From: Bacteroidales bacterium UBA5382
GTDB lineage: Bacteria > Bacteroidota > Bacteroidia > Bacteroidales > Dysgonomonadaceae
Direction: 5' to 3'
DNA length: 64,000 nt
Assembly: GCA_002409745.1 (NCBI GenBank)
Contig: DHOU01000009.1
Location: 10,752 to 74,751, forward strand
The translations under genes and the position numbers were made by a program. Positions 33,954 through 42,612 of the stretch are shown in pieces (positions within the stretch are counted from its first letter, which is position 1; each line of letters opens with the position of its first letter). The notes beneath the pieces are model-generated. The model saw only the letters and a list, made by a program, of their open reading frames with translations, was not told where the DNA came from and did not search any database.

Positions 33954-34862
33954 TTATTTCTTCTCCGCGATGCGCAGTTTAGCACTCCGCGAACGCGGGT
34001 TTACAGTTTGTTCTTCTTCGGAAGGCATAATAACCTTCCGGTTGATGAGGGTGAAGGGTGTTGCGGCATTTCCGTAGAAATCCTTTACGACTTCCCCCTT
34101 AAAGTTGCCCGACTTCATAAAGTTCTTCACCAGCCGGTCCTCCAACGAGTGGTAGGATATGATGCATAAGCGCCCGCCCGGTTTCAGAGCCGATAAGGAC
34201 TGAACGAGCAGTTCCTGCAACGCCGACATTTCGTCATTCACCTCTATGCGAAGCGCCTGGAATAACCGGGCCAGAATCTTTTTCTCTTTGTCGCGGGCGA
34301 CAAACGGCTCAAGAACCGTTAAGAAGTCCGTCGTGTGGTTGATTTTTTGTTGCTTTCGCGCCGTCACAATGGCTGCTGCGATGCGTCGTGCATTGTTCAA
34401 CTCGCCGAAATAGTAAAACACATCCGACAGCTTCTCCTCGGAATAATCATTCAGGATATCGGCAGCGGTCTTTTGCGCCGTACGGTTCATCCGCATATCC
34501 AACTCGGCGGGAAAGCGGAAGGAAAAACCCCGTTCCTCATCGTCGAAATGATGCGACGAAACGCCCAAATCGGCCAGAATGCCATCAACCGAGTCGATAT
34601 GATGATAGCGAAGGAAATTCTTTAAAAAGCGGAAGTTCGCCCTCTCGAAAATAAAGCGCGCATCGTCTATACGGTTGGCCAAAGCATCCTCGTCCTGATC
34701 GAAAGCGAGGAGTTTGCCCTCGCTATTCAAGCGGCTGAGAATTTCCCGCGAATGTCCGCCCCCGCCGAAAGTGACGTCTACATACACGCCGCCGGGACGG
34801 ATATCCAACCCGTCCACGCTTTCAAAAAGTAATGCCGGAGTATGATACGCTGTCATTTCCAT
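33954..34862 (-). CDS. rsmH: 16S rRNA (cytosine1402-N4)-methyltransferase
   Basis: SAM-dependent methyltransferase, 302 residues (also mraW). Motif I is YVDVTFGGGGHSREIL, followed by LLAFDQDEDA, GILADLGVSSHHFD and GGRLCIISYHSLEDRLVKNF. It methylates C1402 in the ribosomal decoding centre. It is 5 bases before ftsL. Confidence 0.97.
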   Translation of the reverse strand: MEMTAYHTPALLFESVDGLDIRPGGVYVDVTFGGGGHSREILSRLNSEGKLLAFDQDEDALANRIDDARFIFERANFRFLKNFLRYHHIDSVDGILADLGVSSHHFDDEERGFSFRFPAELDMRMNRTAQKTAADILNDYSEEKLSDVFYYFGELNNARRIAAAIVTARKQQKINHTTDFLTVLEPFVARDKEKKILARLFQALRIEVNDEMSALQELLVQSLSALKPGGRLCIISYHSLEDRLVKNFMKSGNFKGEVVKDFYGNAATPFTLINRKVIMPSEEEQTVNPRSRSAKLRIAEKK

Positions 34863-34888
34863 ATAACTGTTCTTTTATAACACACCTT

Positions 34889-35332
34889 TCACTCCATCAA
34901 ACCCTGCATTTTCTGCGAAAACTCAGCCGGATCCACCAACGGCGTTTCCAACTTTTCTTTAGCCCATATCTCAATGGTTTCGTCCACGCCCAAAAAACGG
35001 ACATCGGACTGGATACCGGCTATTTGCAAATAACGTTTGGGAAGGAGGATACGCCCGCTTGCATCCATTTCAAGCCTTTCCGCATCCAACAAAAACTGCC
35101 GGAAGAGTTGCTGCTGTTCTTTATTCCATTTATTCAGCCGCGTCCGCAACTGTTCTATTTCTTTTTCCCATACGCTTCCGGGATAAAGAACCAGGCAATC
35201 CTGAAAAATATCTTTCCGAAGAACCAAAAACTCCTCCCCCTCGCTTTGCAAACGCTTGCGAAAGATAGCCGGAATAAAAATGCGGCCTTTGGCGTCGGTT
35301 TTCGCTTCTATATTTCCTAAGAACTGCAACAT
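34889..35332 (-). CDS. mraZ: Transcriptional regulator MraZ
   Basis: A 147-residue DNA-binding protein that represses dcw genes in other bacteria. The ATG at 35332 gives the family start MLQFLGNIEAKTDAKGRI; the frame from 35413 adds unrelated residues. Two AbrB-like SpoVT domains are seen: DAKGRIFIPAIFRKRL near residue 12-28 and DASGRILLPKRYLQIAG near residue 95. It is first of the cluster, as usual. Confidence 0.95.
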   Translation of the reverse strand: MLQFLGNIEAKTDAKGRIFIPAIFRKRLQSEGEEFLVLRKDIFQDCLVLYPGSVWEKEIEQLRTRLNKWNKEQQQLFRQFLLDAERLEMDASGRILLPKRYLQIAGIQSDVRFLGVDETIEIWAKEKLETPLVDPAEFSQKMQGLME

Positions 35333-35379
35333 TCGGAGACTCCTTATATACTTATTGTCAATTAAACGCGGTAAAATTA

Positions 35380-35412
35380 CAAAATTAATCCACTTTCCCC
35401 CACAGTTCCACA
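35380..35412 (-). promoter_or_regulatory. Candidate mraZ -7 element and MraZ boxes
   Basis: On the minus strand TAATTTTG (35387-35380) fits TAnnTTTG. Just upstream are three GTGG words (GTGGAAC, GTGGGGG, GTGGATT) with 8- and 10-base spacing, similar to the repeated TGGGN boxes bound by MraZ in other bacteria. Confidence 0.45.
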
Positions 35413-35509
35413 CTTTTTTTTCAATAAAGTTATCAACAACCCCACTTTTTTATGTTACGCGCGTGTACGTAGGCATTAATAGACTCGTTCAAAGCTTCTT
35501 CAACAGGTT

Positions 35510-35653
35510 TCAAAACCGACTATATGTAACCGATTCGGCGAAAGCGAGTACGGGCAGAAGACCTTTCTTCATCCAAAACCTGTTTGTCTTTGCTCGACGT
35601 CTGGTGATGACCGCCCTTAGGAGTTTCGGCAACGACCGCAGACGATTCGACAT
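35510..35653 (-). CDS. Possible 47-residue basic leader peptide upstream of mraZ
   Basis: An ATG frame of 47 codons encoding a strongly basic peptide (MSNRLRSLPKLLRAV ... RRRAKTNRFW ... PVLAFAESVTYSRF). It lies 25 bases or so after a -7-like TACTTTTG (35692-35685) and 178 bases before mraZ. I recognise no family. It could be a leader peptide, a chance frame in a structured leader or part of a dispersed repeat. Confidence 0.25.
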   Translation of the reverse strand: MSNRLRSLPKLLRAVITRRRAKTNRFWMKKGLLPVLAFAESVTYSRF

Positions 35654-35684
35654 CTTCAAAAGCCCGATGTCTTAATTTTTGTCG

Positions 35685-35692
35685 CAAAAGTA
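35685..35692 (-). promoter_or_regulatory. Candidate -7 element of the mraZ leader
   Basis: TACTTTTG on the minus strand fits TAnnTTTG; no good -33 at the expected distance. Transcription from here would give a leader of about 340 bases before mraZ. Confidence 0.4.
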
Positions 35693-35732
35693 TAAAAATA
35701 AAATTCCGCTCCTCTATGTGTGCTTTCTTTTA

Positions 35733-35740
35733 TATATTTG
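35733..35740 (+). promoter_or_regulatory. Candidate -7 element of glsA
   Basis: TATATTTG, a full TAnnTTTG match followed by CA, 33 bases before the glsA start. No TTTG at -33. Confidence 0.5.
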
Positions 35741-35772
35741 CAGCCGAAAAAGATGACATATAAGAAAAGAAA

Positions 35773-36621
35773 ATGAGCGCTAACCCTGCATTTAAAATTG
35801 ATGTGGACAGCGTCTTAAAATCCAAAGCGCCTAAAATTTACAAGAAGATACCTCGGTTCTTCGTTAATTACCTGAAACGTACGCTCCATCAGGACGACAT
35901 CAATGGGATTATCGAGCGAAACGAAGACAAAACCGGTGTCGAGTTCATGAAGGCTTTAGTGGATAACGAGTTTAAGCTGACATTACGTATTCACGGTGAG
36001 GAAAATATTCCTGACCAGGGAAAATTTATCTTCGCTTCCAATCATCCTCTGGGTGGATTGGACGGTATTTGCCTATCGGCCTATCTGGGCGAAAAATATA
36101 ACGGGAACATTCGTTACCTGGTCAACGACGTACTGATGCATATTCGTAACCTGCGCACGATTTTTGTTCCGGTGAATAAATACGGAGCACAAGCCAAAGA
36201 GTCGGCAAAAGCCATTCAGGAAGCATACCGTTCCGACAATCAAATCATCACATTCCCCGCCGGCTTATGCTCCCGCAAACAAAACGGCAAGATTAAAGAC
36301 TTGCCGTGGATGAAGAGTTTCGTCTTAAAAGCTATCGAACATCAACGCGATATTATCCCGGTGCATTTTAAAGGTAAAAACTCGGCCTTCTTTTATAACT
36401 TCTCGGCCATCCGGAAGTTTGTCGGAGTGAAATTCAACATCGAATTGGTGTATCTTCCCGATGAAATGTTCAAAAACAAAAACCAAACCTTTCATATTAC
36501 ATTCGGACAACCTATTCCCTGGCAATCCCTTGACAAATCCAAGTCTCCCTCGGAGTGGGCGCAGTATATTAAAGAGATCGTATATTCTTTGGAGAATAAC
36601 AAAAATGGAAAAAATAATTGA
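35773..36621 (+). CDS. glsA: Glycine lipid O-acyltransferase, PlsC-like
   Basis: A 282-residue 1-acylglycerol-3-phosphate acyltransferase-type enzyme. Motif I is NHPLGGLDG (H-x4-D, about residue 98), motif III is FPAGLCSR and motif IV is IIPVHFKGKN. With the next gene it matches the GlsA/GlsB pair of B. thetaiotaomicron: GlsB N-acylates glycine and GlsA adds the second acyl chain to the hydroxyl group, giving glycine lipids. Its stop overlaps the glsB start by 17 bases, implying translational coupling. A general lysophospholipid acyltransferase remains possible. Confidence 0.8.
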   Translation: MSANPAFKIDVDSVLKSKAPKIYKKIPRFFVNYLKRTLHQDDINGIIERNEDKTGVEFMKALVDNEFKLTLRIHGEENIPDQGKFIFASNHPLGGLDGICLSAYLGEKYNGNIRYLVNDVLMHIRNLRTIFVPVNKYGAQAKESAKAIQEAYRSDNQIITFPAGLCSRKQNGKIKDLPWMKSFVLKAIEHQRDIIPVHFKGKNSAFFYNFSAIRKFVGVKFNIELVYLPDEMFKNKNQTFHITFGQPIPWQSLDKSKSPSEWAQYIKEIVYSLENNKNGKNN

Positions 36622-37627
36622 TCCGGTAGACAAGACTTTAATCAAAAGTGAATTGACCGTCCAAAAAAGAGTCCGCATAACGAACAAGGCCAATAATGAA
36701 ATCTATGTATTTACGCACCACGACTCGCCGAACCTGATGCGCGAAGTGGGACGGCTGCGTGAAATCGCTTTCAGACACTATGGTGGCGGCACAGGACTCG
36801 AAACCGACATCGATAAATATGATACGATGGACAAGCCCTACCGGCAACTCATCGTGTGGGATCCGGAAAATGAAGAAATTCTAGGGGGATACCGCTTTAT
36901 CCACGGCTCGGATGTGGATTTCGACGAGAACGGAAAGCCGATGCTTGCCACCGCTCACTTATTGAATTTCTCCCATCAGTTTATCAAAGAGTATCTGCCT
37001 TACACGTTCGAGTTGGGACGGTCTTTCGTGTCGCTCGAATACCAATCGACTTTGATGGGGCGCAAAGGCATCTTCGCCCTCGATAATTTATGGGACGGGC
37101 TTGGCGCACTCACCGTGATCGATCCTGATATGAAATACTTTTTCGGGAAAGTCACCATGTACGGAACGTACAACAAAGAGGCGCGCAATATGATCCTTTA
37201 TTTTCTGAACAAACACTTTCCCGATCGCGACAAGCTCGTAACAGCCACTCATCCGCTTGAGACGAATACCGACATCCGGAAGATGGAAGAATTGTTTCGT
37301 GGAAGGACTTTCAAAGAAGACTATAAAACGCTTAATAAAGAGGTACGCGCGTTGGGATACAACATCCCGCCGCTGATCAACGCCTATATGAGCCTCTCGC
37401 CTTCCATGCGGTTTTTCGGCACCGCCATCAACGACGAGTTCGGCGACGTGGAAGAGTCGGGCATCTTGATTGAAATCAATCAAATCCTCGAAGAAAAGCG
37501 CACCCGTCATATCGAATCCTATTTAAGGACCAAACCCAGTCGGCGTTTCCTCATCCGATGGAAACGTATTATTTCGGGCAAAGGATTCAAAAAACCCCGC
37601 AAAAGCAAGAAAACAACGAACGGGTAA
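36605..37627 (+). CDS. glsB: Glycine N-acyltransferase of glycine lipid synthesis (GNAT/OlsB-like)
   Basis: A 340-residue OlsB/autoinducer-synthase-like N-acyltransferase. The core has LREIAFRHYGGGTG, LIVWDPENEEILGGYRFI, FELGRSFV and LWDGLGALTV. The start at 36605 (MEKIIDPVDK) is chosen over 36461, which would lie mostly inside glsA. GlsB-type enzymes make N-acyl-3-hydroxyacyl glycine, the precursor of glycine lipids and commendamide. The C-terminal 30 residues are very basic (RRFLIRWKR ... RKSKK), possibly for membrane contact. Confidence 0.8.
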   Translation: MEKIIDPVDKTLIKSELTVQKRVRITNKANNEIYVFTHHDSPNLMREVGRLREIAFRHYGGGTGLETDIDKYDTMDKPYRQLIVWDPENEEILGGYRFIHGSDVDFDENGKPMLATAHLLNFSHQFIKEYLPYTFELGRSFVSLEYQSTLMGRKGIFALDNLWDGLGALTVIDPDMKYFFGKVTMYGTYNKEARNMILYFLNKHFPDRDKLVTATHPLETNTDIRKMEELFRGRTFKEDYKTLNKEVRALGYNIPPLINAYMSLSPSMRFFGTAINDEFGDVEESGILIEINQILEEKRTRHIESYLRTKPSRRFLIRWKRIISGKGFKKPRKSKKTTNG

Positions 37628-37690
37628 TCATCCGACTTTTTCATACGTCCCTTCGTCTCTGACGAGGGGCGTATTCATTTGTCCGTACCT

Positions 37691-37766
37691 CCAATCCTTC
37701 ATCAATCTATACGGATCTTCTATCAATCTCTCTTTTCAATCTCTACCAATCGTTTATCAATGCTCC
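37691..37766. repeat. Degenerate CAATCTNTNAT repeat downstream of glsB
   Basis: Six loosely conserved CAATC-starting units of about 10-21 bases, like the cleaner 11-bp array at 54549-54603. It lies 63 bases past the glsB stop. Confidence 0.5.
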
Positions 37767-37781
37767 TTATACCCTGAAAGA

Positions 37782-37795
37782 TGCAATCGTTTGCA
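37782..37795. promoter_or_regulatory. Operator-like palindrome upstream of susC
   Basis: TGCAATCGTTTGCA is a near-perfect palindrome of the LacI-family type (TGCAAnCGnTTGCA), 68 bases upstream of the -7 element. Its reverse complement shares 13 consecutive bases with 10836-10848 in the EF-G2 leader. Confidence 0.55.
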
Positions 37796-37849
37796 CAGCC
37801 TTGCATAGTTAATTCTCCATTTTTAAAGACATCCCGTCAACAAGAAGCG

Positions 37850-37857
37850 TACATTTG
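37850..37857 (+). promoter_or_regulatory. -7 element of the susC promoter
   Basis: TACATTTG matches TAnnTTTG and is followed by CA. No -33 TTTG at 19-21 bases, which suits an activator-dependent promoter. Confidence 0.5.
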
Positions 37858-37988
37858 CAACAAAGGAACGTATGACAATTAAATGAAAACAGTTGTTAAG
37901 TAACCTTTCATTTATGAATTACTTAAATCCTTGAAACGTGCTTTAAGAGAATGAATTATTAATCAGTTAATCTTATAAAGTTAGCGAC

Positions 37989-40985
37989 ATGAGTGTAAAT
38001 TCTAAAACAAAAACAAAAACGAAAGCATTCCTGGCAACTATAGTTATCGGGATGTTCATGATGATGTCGGCTGTAGCTCAAACGAGTTCGCCGATAAATG
38101 TACGAGGAACGGTAACAGATGCGAACGGGGAGCCGATTATCGGTGCCGGCATTCTGTTACAAGGCACAACGACAGGCGTAGTAACCGATTATGACGGAAA
38201 CTTTTCGCTTCAGACTCCGGGTGACGGCACCCTGGTGATTTCTTATGTAGGGTATGTAACCCAAACAATTCCCATTCAAAACAGGACAATCATCCATGTG
38301 ATTTTGGAAGAAGATGCTGAGCTGTTGGATGAACTGGTCGTAATCGGTTATGGAACAGCTAAGAAAAATGATTTGACCGGCGCTATTGCAGCTATTGGAG
38401 AAAAAGATTTTCAAAAAGGGTTGATTACAGAGCCTACTTCATTGATTGCCGGTAAAGTCGCCGGAGTACAAATTACTTCCAACGGTGGGCGAGCAGGAGG
38501 CAGCACGACAATTCGTATTCGAGGAGGCGCGTCCCTGAATGCAAGTAATGACCCGTTAATCGTCATTGACGGAATGCCGGTAGATAACTCAACAATTTCA
38601 GGTTCATCCAACTCATTGGCGATGATTAACCCGAATGATATCGAATCGATGAATATTTTAAAAGATGCATCCGCTACAGCCATTTACGGTTCTCGCGCTT
38701 CTAATGGCGTTATTATCATTACAACGAAGAAGGGCCAAAGCGGGCAGAAAATGAAAGTCGATTTAAATCTTCAATCTTCGATAGGAACTATAGCCAAGCG
38801 CATTGAAGTCCTTACAGGGGATGAATTCAGAGACTTAGTACAAAACAATCCCTATGCAGAAGAGAGCTATACCGACATGCTCGGGACAGCTAATACCGAT
38901 TGGCAGAAAGAAATTTACCGTACGGCCTTTACTAGCGACAATAATTTGAGCATAAGCGGTATGGTTGGAAAATCTTTGCCATATCGTGTTTCTCTCGGAT
39001 TCTTGAGTCAGGACGGAACGCTGAAGACAGATAATGTGAAAAGAACCACCATCGGTGTAAATTTCAATCCATCCTTACTTGACAATCATTTAAGCATTAA
39101 TGCAAATGTAAAAGGAACATATTCTCACTCTCGTTTCGGAAACGGAGATGCTATCGGCGCGGCATTGCGGATGGATCCGACAAAACCTGTTATCGCAGAT
39201 GGCTTCGACGAGTTGAACGGCTATTGGAGTTGGCTGAATGAATCGGGCGATTTGAATACACTGGCTACCCGCAATCCCGTAGGACTACTTTACGGGAGAG
39301 ATGACCAATCGGACGTGTATCGCAGTTTAGGTAATATTCAATTCGATTACAAACTGCATTTCTTGCCCGATTTACACGCAAATGTGAATTTAGGTTATGA
39401 CATCTCAAAAGGCACAGGAGATGTTACCACCCAACCTTGGTCGCCTGCTTTTTATACAAAAGGAAAACCAAGTGGGGAACGTTCTCAATTCAAACAAGAA
39501 AACAGGAATCTATTGCTCGAGGCTTATTTGAATTATACCAAGCAATTTAATGAAGCCAACCGTTTGGAAGCAATGGGCGGATATACCTATCAGGATTGGC
39601 AGACCACAAATAACAACTATCCGGTGTATTATTTTGACGGTACGACCGTAAAGACGACTCCTACTTTCGAAAAGGATAAACCGCAACATACATTGATTTC
39701 ATTCTATGGACGTATCAATTATAATCTGTTGGATAGATATTTATTTACGGCGACAGTCCGTCAGGACGGTTCTTCGCGTTTCGGAAAAGATAACCGTTGG
39801 GGAACATTCCCTTCATTGGCCTTTGCCTGGCGTGTGAATGAAGAAAGTTTTCTGCGCAATGTGGATGTGCTTTCCAATCTCAAACTGCGTTTAGGTTGGG
39901 GGGTTACGGGACAGCAGGAAATAGGAAACTATGAATATATTGCAAAATATAGCTATTCCGACAATACAGCACGCATTCAGTTCGGAGATCAATTTTATAA
40001 TATGTACCGCCCCGATGGTTATGATGCAAATCGAAAGTGGGAATCAACTACTACAACTAATATCGGATTAGATTGGGGTTTGGCCAACAATAGGATCAAC
40101 GGAAGTATCGACATTTACAATAAAGATACCAAAGACCTGTTGAACAATACGCCGTTAGCTATGGGAGGAAATTTTACGAACAGTATTGTACAAAATATCG
40201 GAGAAATGAATAATAAAGGTATCGAAGCAAGTGTCAACGTCATTCCGATCGATAACCGGGAAATGCATTGGGAACTTGGTTTCAATATTACTTATAACAA
40301 ATCCGAAATTACTCAATTGACATTGAATGATAACAATCCGGATTATGTAGGGGCTACATTCGGTTCCGTATCGGGAGGAACGGGGAATACATTAATGATT
40401 CATTCGGTAGGGTATAGACCAAGTATGTTTTATGTGTATAAACAACTGTACACCTCCGACGGAAAACCAATAGACTATGGATATGCCGATTTGAATGAAG
40501 ACGGAATTGTTAACGACAAAGACCGGTATCACTTCCAATCTTCTGTGCCGGATTATTATATGGGTTTCAACACCTCTTTCAGTTATAAACGATGGACAGC
40601 CGCAACTTCCCTTCGCGCAAGTATCGGGAACTATATTTTCAATAATACGAATTATGATATGGGAACGTTGAATCAAGTAATGAATCCGAATACTTTTCTA
40701 ATGAATACTGTACCGGAACTAAAAAATACACTGTTTTACCAAAAACAAAATGTGTCCGATTACTTTGTTGAAAATGCCTCATTCCTGAAGATGGATTACA
40801 TTCAGTTGGCTTATAATTTCGGAGAAGTAGCCAAAGGCTTTAATCTGCGCCTCAATGCAACGGCCCAAAACGTATTTACATGGACAAAATACACAGGTAT
40901 CGACCCTGAAATACAAGGTGGCATAGACAATAATTTCTATCCGAATTCAAGGACTTTCAGCATAGGGTTAAATCTTAATTTTTAA
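37989..40985 (+). CDS. susC: SusC/RagA-family TonB-linked outer membrane protein
   Basis: A 998-residue transporter for starch oligosaccharides. The signal peptide ends in SAVAQ (about 31). A carboxypeptidase-like domain (about 35-110) follows, then the SusC signature DELVVIGYGTAKKNDLTGA, plug (about 120-240, IRIRGGASLNASNDPLIVIDGMPVD) and a 22-strand-type barrel. It is directly followed by susD-, susE- and GH13-type genes, so maltodextrin/starch is the likely substrate. Symbol used by locus resemblance to the B. thetaiotaomicron sus operon. Confidence 0.92.
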   Translation: MSVNSKTKTKTKAFLATIVIGMFMMMSAVAQTSSPINVRGTVTDANGEPIIGAGILLQGTTTGVVTDYDGNFSLQTPGDGTLVISYVGYVTQTIPIQNRTIIHVILEEDAELLDELVVIGYGTAKKNDLTGAIAAIGEKDFQKGLITEPTSLIAGKVAGVQITSNGGRAGGSTTIRIRGGASLNASNDPLIVIDGMPVDNSTISGSSNSLAMINPNDIESMNILKDASATAIYGSRASNGVIIITTKKGQSGQKMKVDLNLQSSIGTIAKRIEVLTGDEFRDLVQNNPYAEESYTDMLGTANTDWQKEIYRTAFTSDNNLSISGMVGKSLPYRVSLGFLSQDGTLKTDNVKRTTIGVNFNPSLLDNHLSINANVKGTYSHSRFGNGDAIGAALRMDPTKPVIADGFDELNGYWSWLNESGDLNTLATRNPVGLLYGRDDQSDVYRSLGNIQFDYKLHFLPDLHANVNLGYDISKGTGDVTTQPWSPAFYTKGKPSGERSQFKQENRNLLLEAYLNYTKQFNEANRLEAMGGYTYQDWQTTNNNYPVYYFDGTTVKTTPTFEKDKPQHTLISFYGRINYNLLDRYLFTATVRQDGSSRFGKDNRWGTFPSLAFAWRVNEESFLRNVDVLSNLKLRLGWGVTGQQEIGNYEYIAKYSYSDNTARIQFGDQFYNMYRPDGYDANRKWESTTTTNIGLDWGLANNRINGSIDIYNKDTKDLLNNTPLAMGGNFTNSIVQNIGEMNNKGIEASVNVIPIDNREMHWELGFNITYNKSEITQLTLNDNNPDYVGATFGSVSGGTGNTLMIHSVGYRPSMFYVYKQLYTSDGKPIDYGYADLNEDGIVNDKDRYHFQSSVPDYYMGFNTSFSYKRWTAATSLRASIGNYIFNNTNYDMGTLNQVMNPNTFLMNTVPELKNTLFYQKQNVSDYFVENASFLKMDYIQLAYNFGEVAKGFNLRLNATAQNVFTWTKYTGIDPEIQGGIDNNFYPNSRTFSIGLNLNF

Positions 40986-40998
40986 TTTATTGAACGAT

Positions 40999-42594
40999 AT
41001 GAAAAAGAACATATATAAAATAATAATGGTTGTTTTGCCTTTGTTGGCATTTACTTCCTGTTTTGGCGATTTGGACCGATTCCCGCTGAACGATACGACC
41101 TCGGAAATAGTATACTCGACCTTCGACGGAACGAAATCCGCTTTAGCTAAAATATACGGCGCCTATACCCTTTCCGGACAAACAGGCCCAGCCGGTAATC
41201 CTGACGTAGCAGGTTTGGATGAAGGTAGTAATGCCGACTTTTTGCGTTGCTGGTTTAATCACCAGGAAATGCCTACCGATGAAGCTCATTGCATCTGGGG
41301 TGATCCCGGTATACCGGAATTGAATAATATAAGCTTTACCGCCGATGGAAAATTCACCATCGGATTATATGATAAATGTATTTTGCAGGTAATGTATGCC
41401 AATGAATTCATACGAAATACGGAAGGCAGGAACTATGGCGAACAACAGGCCGAAGTAAACTATTTCCGTGGAGAAGCGCGTTTTTTGCGTGCATTTGCCT
41501 ATTGGGTATTAATGGACCAATTCGGTAATCCCCCTTTTGTCACAGAAAAAGACAACTTGGGAATTTTGGCACAGCAAATTGAGAGACCTGCTTTATTTGC
41601 ATACATCGAAAGCGAATTGTTGGATTTGATTAATAATAACGGGTTAAAGGCAGCCCGTAGCAATGAATACGGACGTGCCGATATTACTGCCGCCAACGCT
41701 TTACTGGCACGAGTTTATCTCAATGCCGAAGTATATACGGGCACAGCCAGATGGACAGAGGCCGTTACATACAGCAAAAAAGTAATCGATGCAGGCTATA
41801 CTTTAAAAGATAATTATGAACACTTATTTTTAGCAGATAACGATAAAAATAATCCCGAAGTAATCTTACCGATCACCTATGACGGGAAGAATACCCGAGG
41901 ATACGGAGGCGTTACATTCTTGATAAATGCAGGTTCGAGCAGCGATTATCAAACAAAATATGCCGACAAAATTATTCATTATGGAATATTTTCCAATGCG
42001 AACTGGAATGGATACCGTTTTCGCAATAATTTTATCGACAAGTTCGAAGATGCCGATAAACGGTTTCTTTTTGTAGGTGAAAATCGCGCATTGGGAGACG
42101 ATCCAAGTAAAGCGACCAACGGCCTGCAAACGTATAAATACCGTAATATCACATCAGCATCAACAGTCGGAAATCCCGTTTATGGTTCGGATCAAGAGTT
42201 TGCGGACAATGATTTTCCTCTCTTCCGCCTGGCAGAACAATATCTGATATTAGCCGAAGCCGTTGTTCGCGGCGGTTCAGGAGCAACAAAGAGCGATGCG
42301 GCAGGTTATATTAACTTATTGCGTAAACGTGCCTTCGGCGATGATAATCATAAAATATCGGATAACTACACCGCCCAAGATATTTTAGACGAACGTGCCC
42401 GTGAACTGTATTGGGAATGCTTCCGCCGTACCGACCTAATTCGCTACAATCAATTTACCACTCAAAATTATATTTGGGAATGGAAAGGTGGCACACAAGC
42501 AGGACGCGCAGTAAGTAATCATTACAATCTGTATCCTATCCCTTCACAAGATTTGCTGGCCAATCCGAATTTAAAACAAAATGATAACTATTGA
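40999..42594 (+). CDS. susD: SusD/RagB-family starch-binding lipoprotein
   Basis: A 531-residue surface lipoprotein that forms the lid on SusC. The ATG at 40999 gives the signal peptide and lipobox LAFTSC. TPR-like helices include YFRGEARFLRAFAYWVLMDQFGNPPFVT, and the C-terminal region has ELYWECFRRTDLIRYNQF and the typical YPIPSQDLLANPNLKQN. It starts 13 bases after susC. The starch role is inferred from the neighbouring amylases. Confidence 0.92.
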   Translation: MKKNIYKIIMVVLPLLAFTSCFGDLDRFPLNDTTSEIVYSTFDGTKSALAKIYGAYTLSGQTGPAGNPDVAGLDEGSNADFLRCWFNHQEMPTDEAHCIWGDPGIPELNNISFTADGKFTIGLYDKCILQVMYANEFIRNTEGRNYGEQQAEVNYFRGEARFLRAFAYWVLMDQFGNPPFVTEKDNLGILAQQIERPALFAYIESELLDLINNNGLKAARSNEYGRADITAANALLARVYLNAEVYTGTARWTEAVTYSKKVIDAGYTLKDNYEHLFLADNDKNNPEVILPITYDGKNTRGYGGVTFLINAGSSSDYQTKYADKIIHYGIFSNANWNGYRFRNNFIDKFEDADKRFLFVGENRALGDDPSKATNGLQTYKYRNITSASTVGNPVYGSDQEFADNDFPLFRLAEQYLILAEAVVRGGSGATKSDAAGYINLLRKRAFGDDNHKISDNYTAQDILDERARELYWECFRRTDLIRYNQFTTQNYIWEWKGGTQAGRAVSNHYNLYPIPSQDLLANPNLKQNDNY

Positions 42595-42612
42595 TTTTAA
42601 ACTAAAGACGCA

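Larger units (their letters stand above)
35333..35772. other. Divergent intergenic region between mraZ and glsA
   Basis: About 440 bases. It holds candidate MraZ boxes, -7 elements for both directions and a 47-codon minus-strand frame (35510-35653). Short inverted repeats (GACATC/GATGTC at 35652-35675, CGTCTG/CAGACG around 35600-35645) suggest a structured leader. No standard RNA family is recognised. Confidence 0.5.
37628..37988. other. Regulatory region upstream of the starch locus
   Basis: About 361 bases without a gene. It contains a degenerate 11-bp repeat (37691-37766), the palindrome at 37782-37795 and a -7 element at 37850-37857, leaving a leader of about 125 bases before susC. Confidence 0.6.

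Noticed and set aside
33954..34862. Start of rsmH further upstream
   Set aside because: The start at 34862 already gives the family N-terminus and full length; no longer frame is needed.
35245..35260. Third TGCAAACG-type palindrome
   Set aside because: It lies in mraZ coding sequence and follows from the RKRLQ codons, so probably not an operator.
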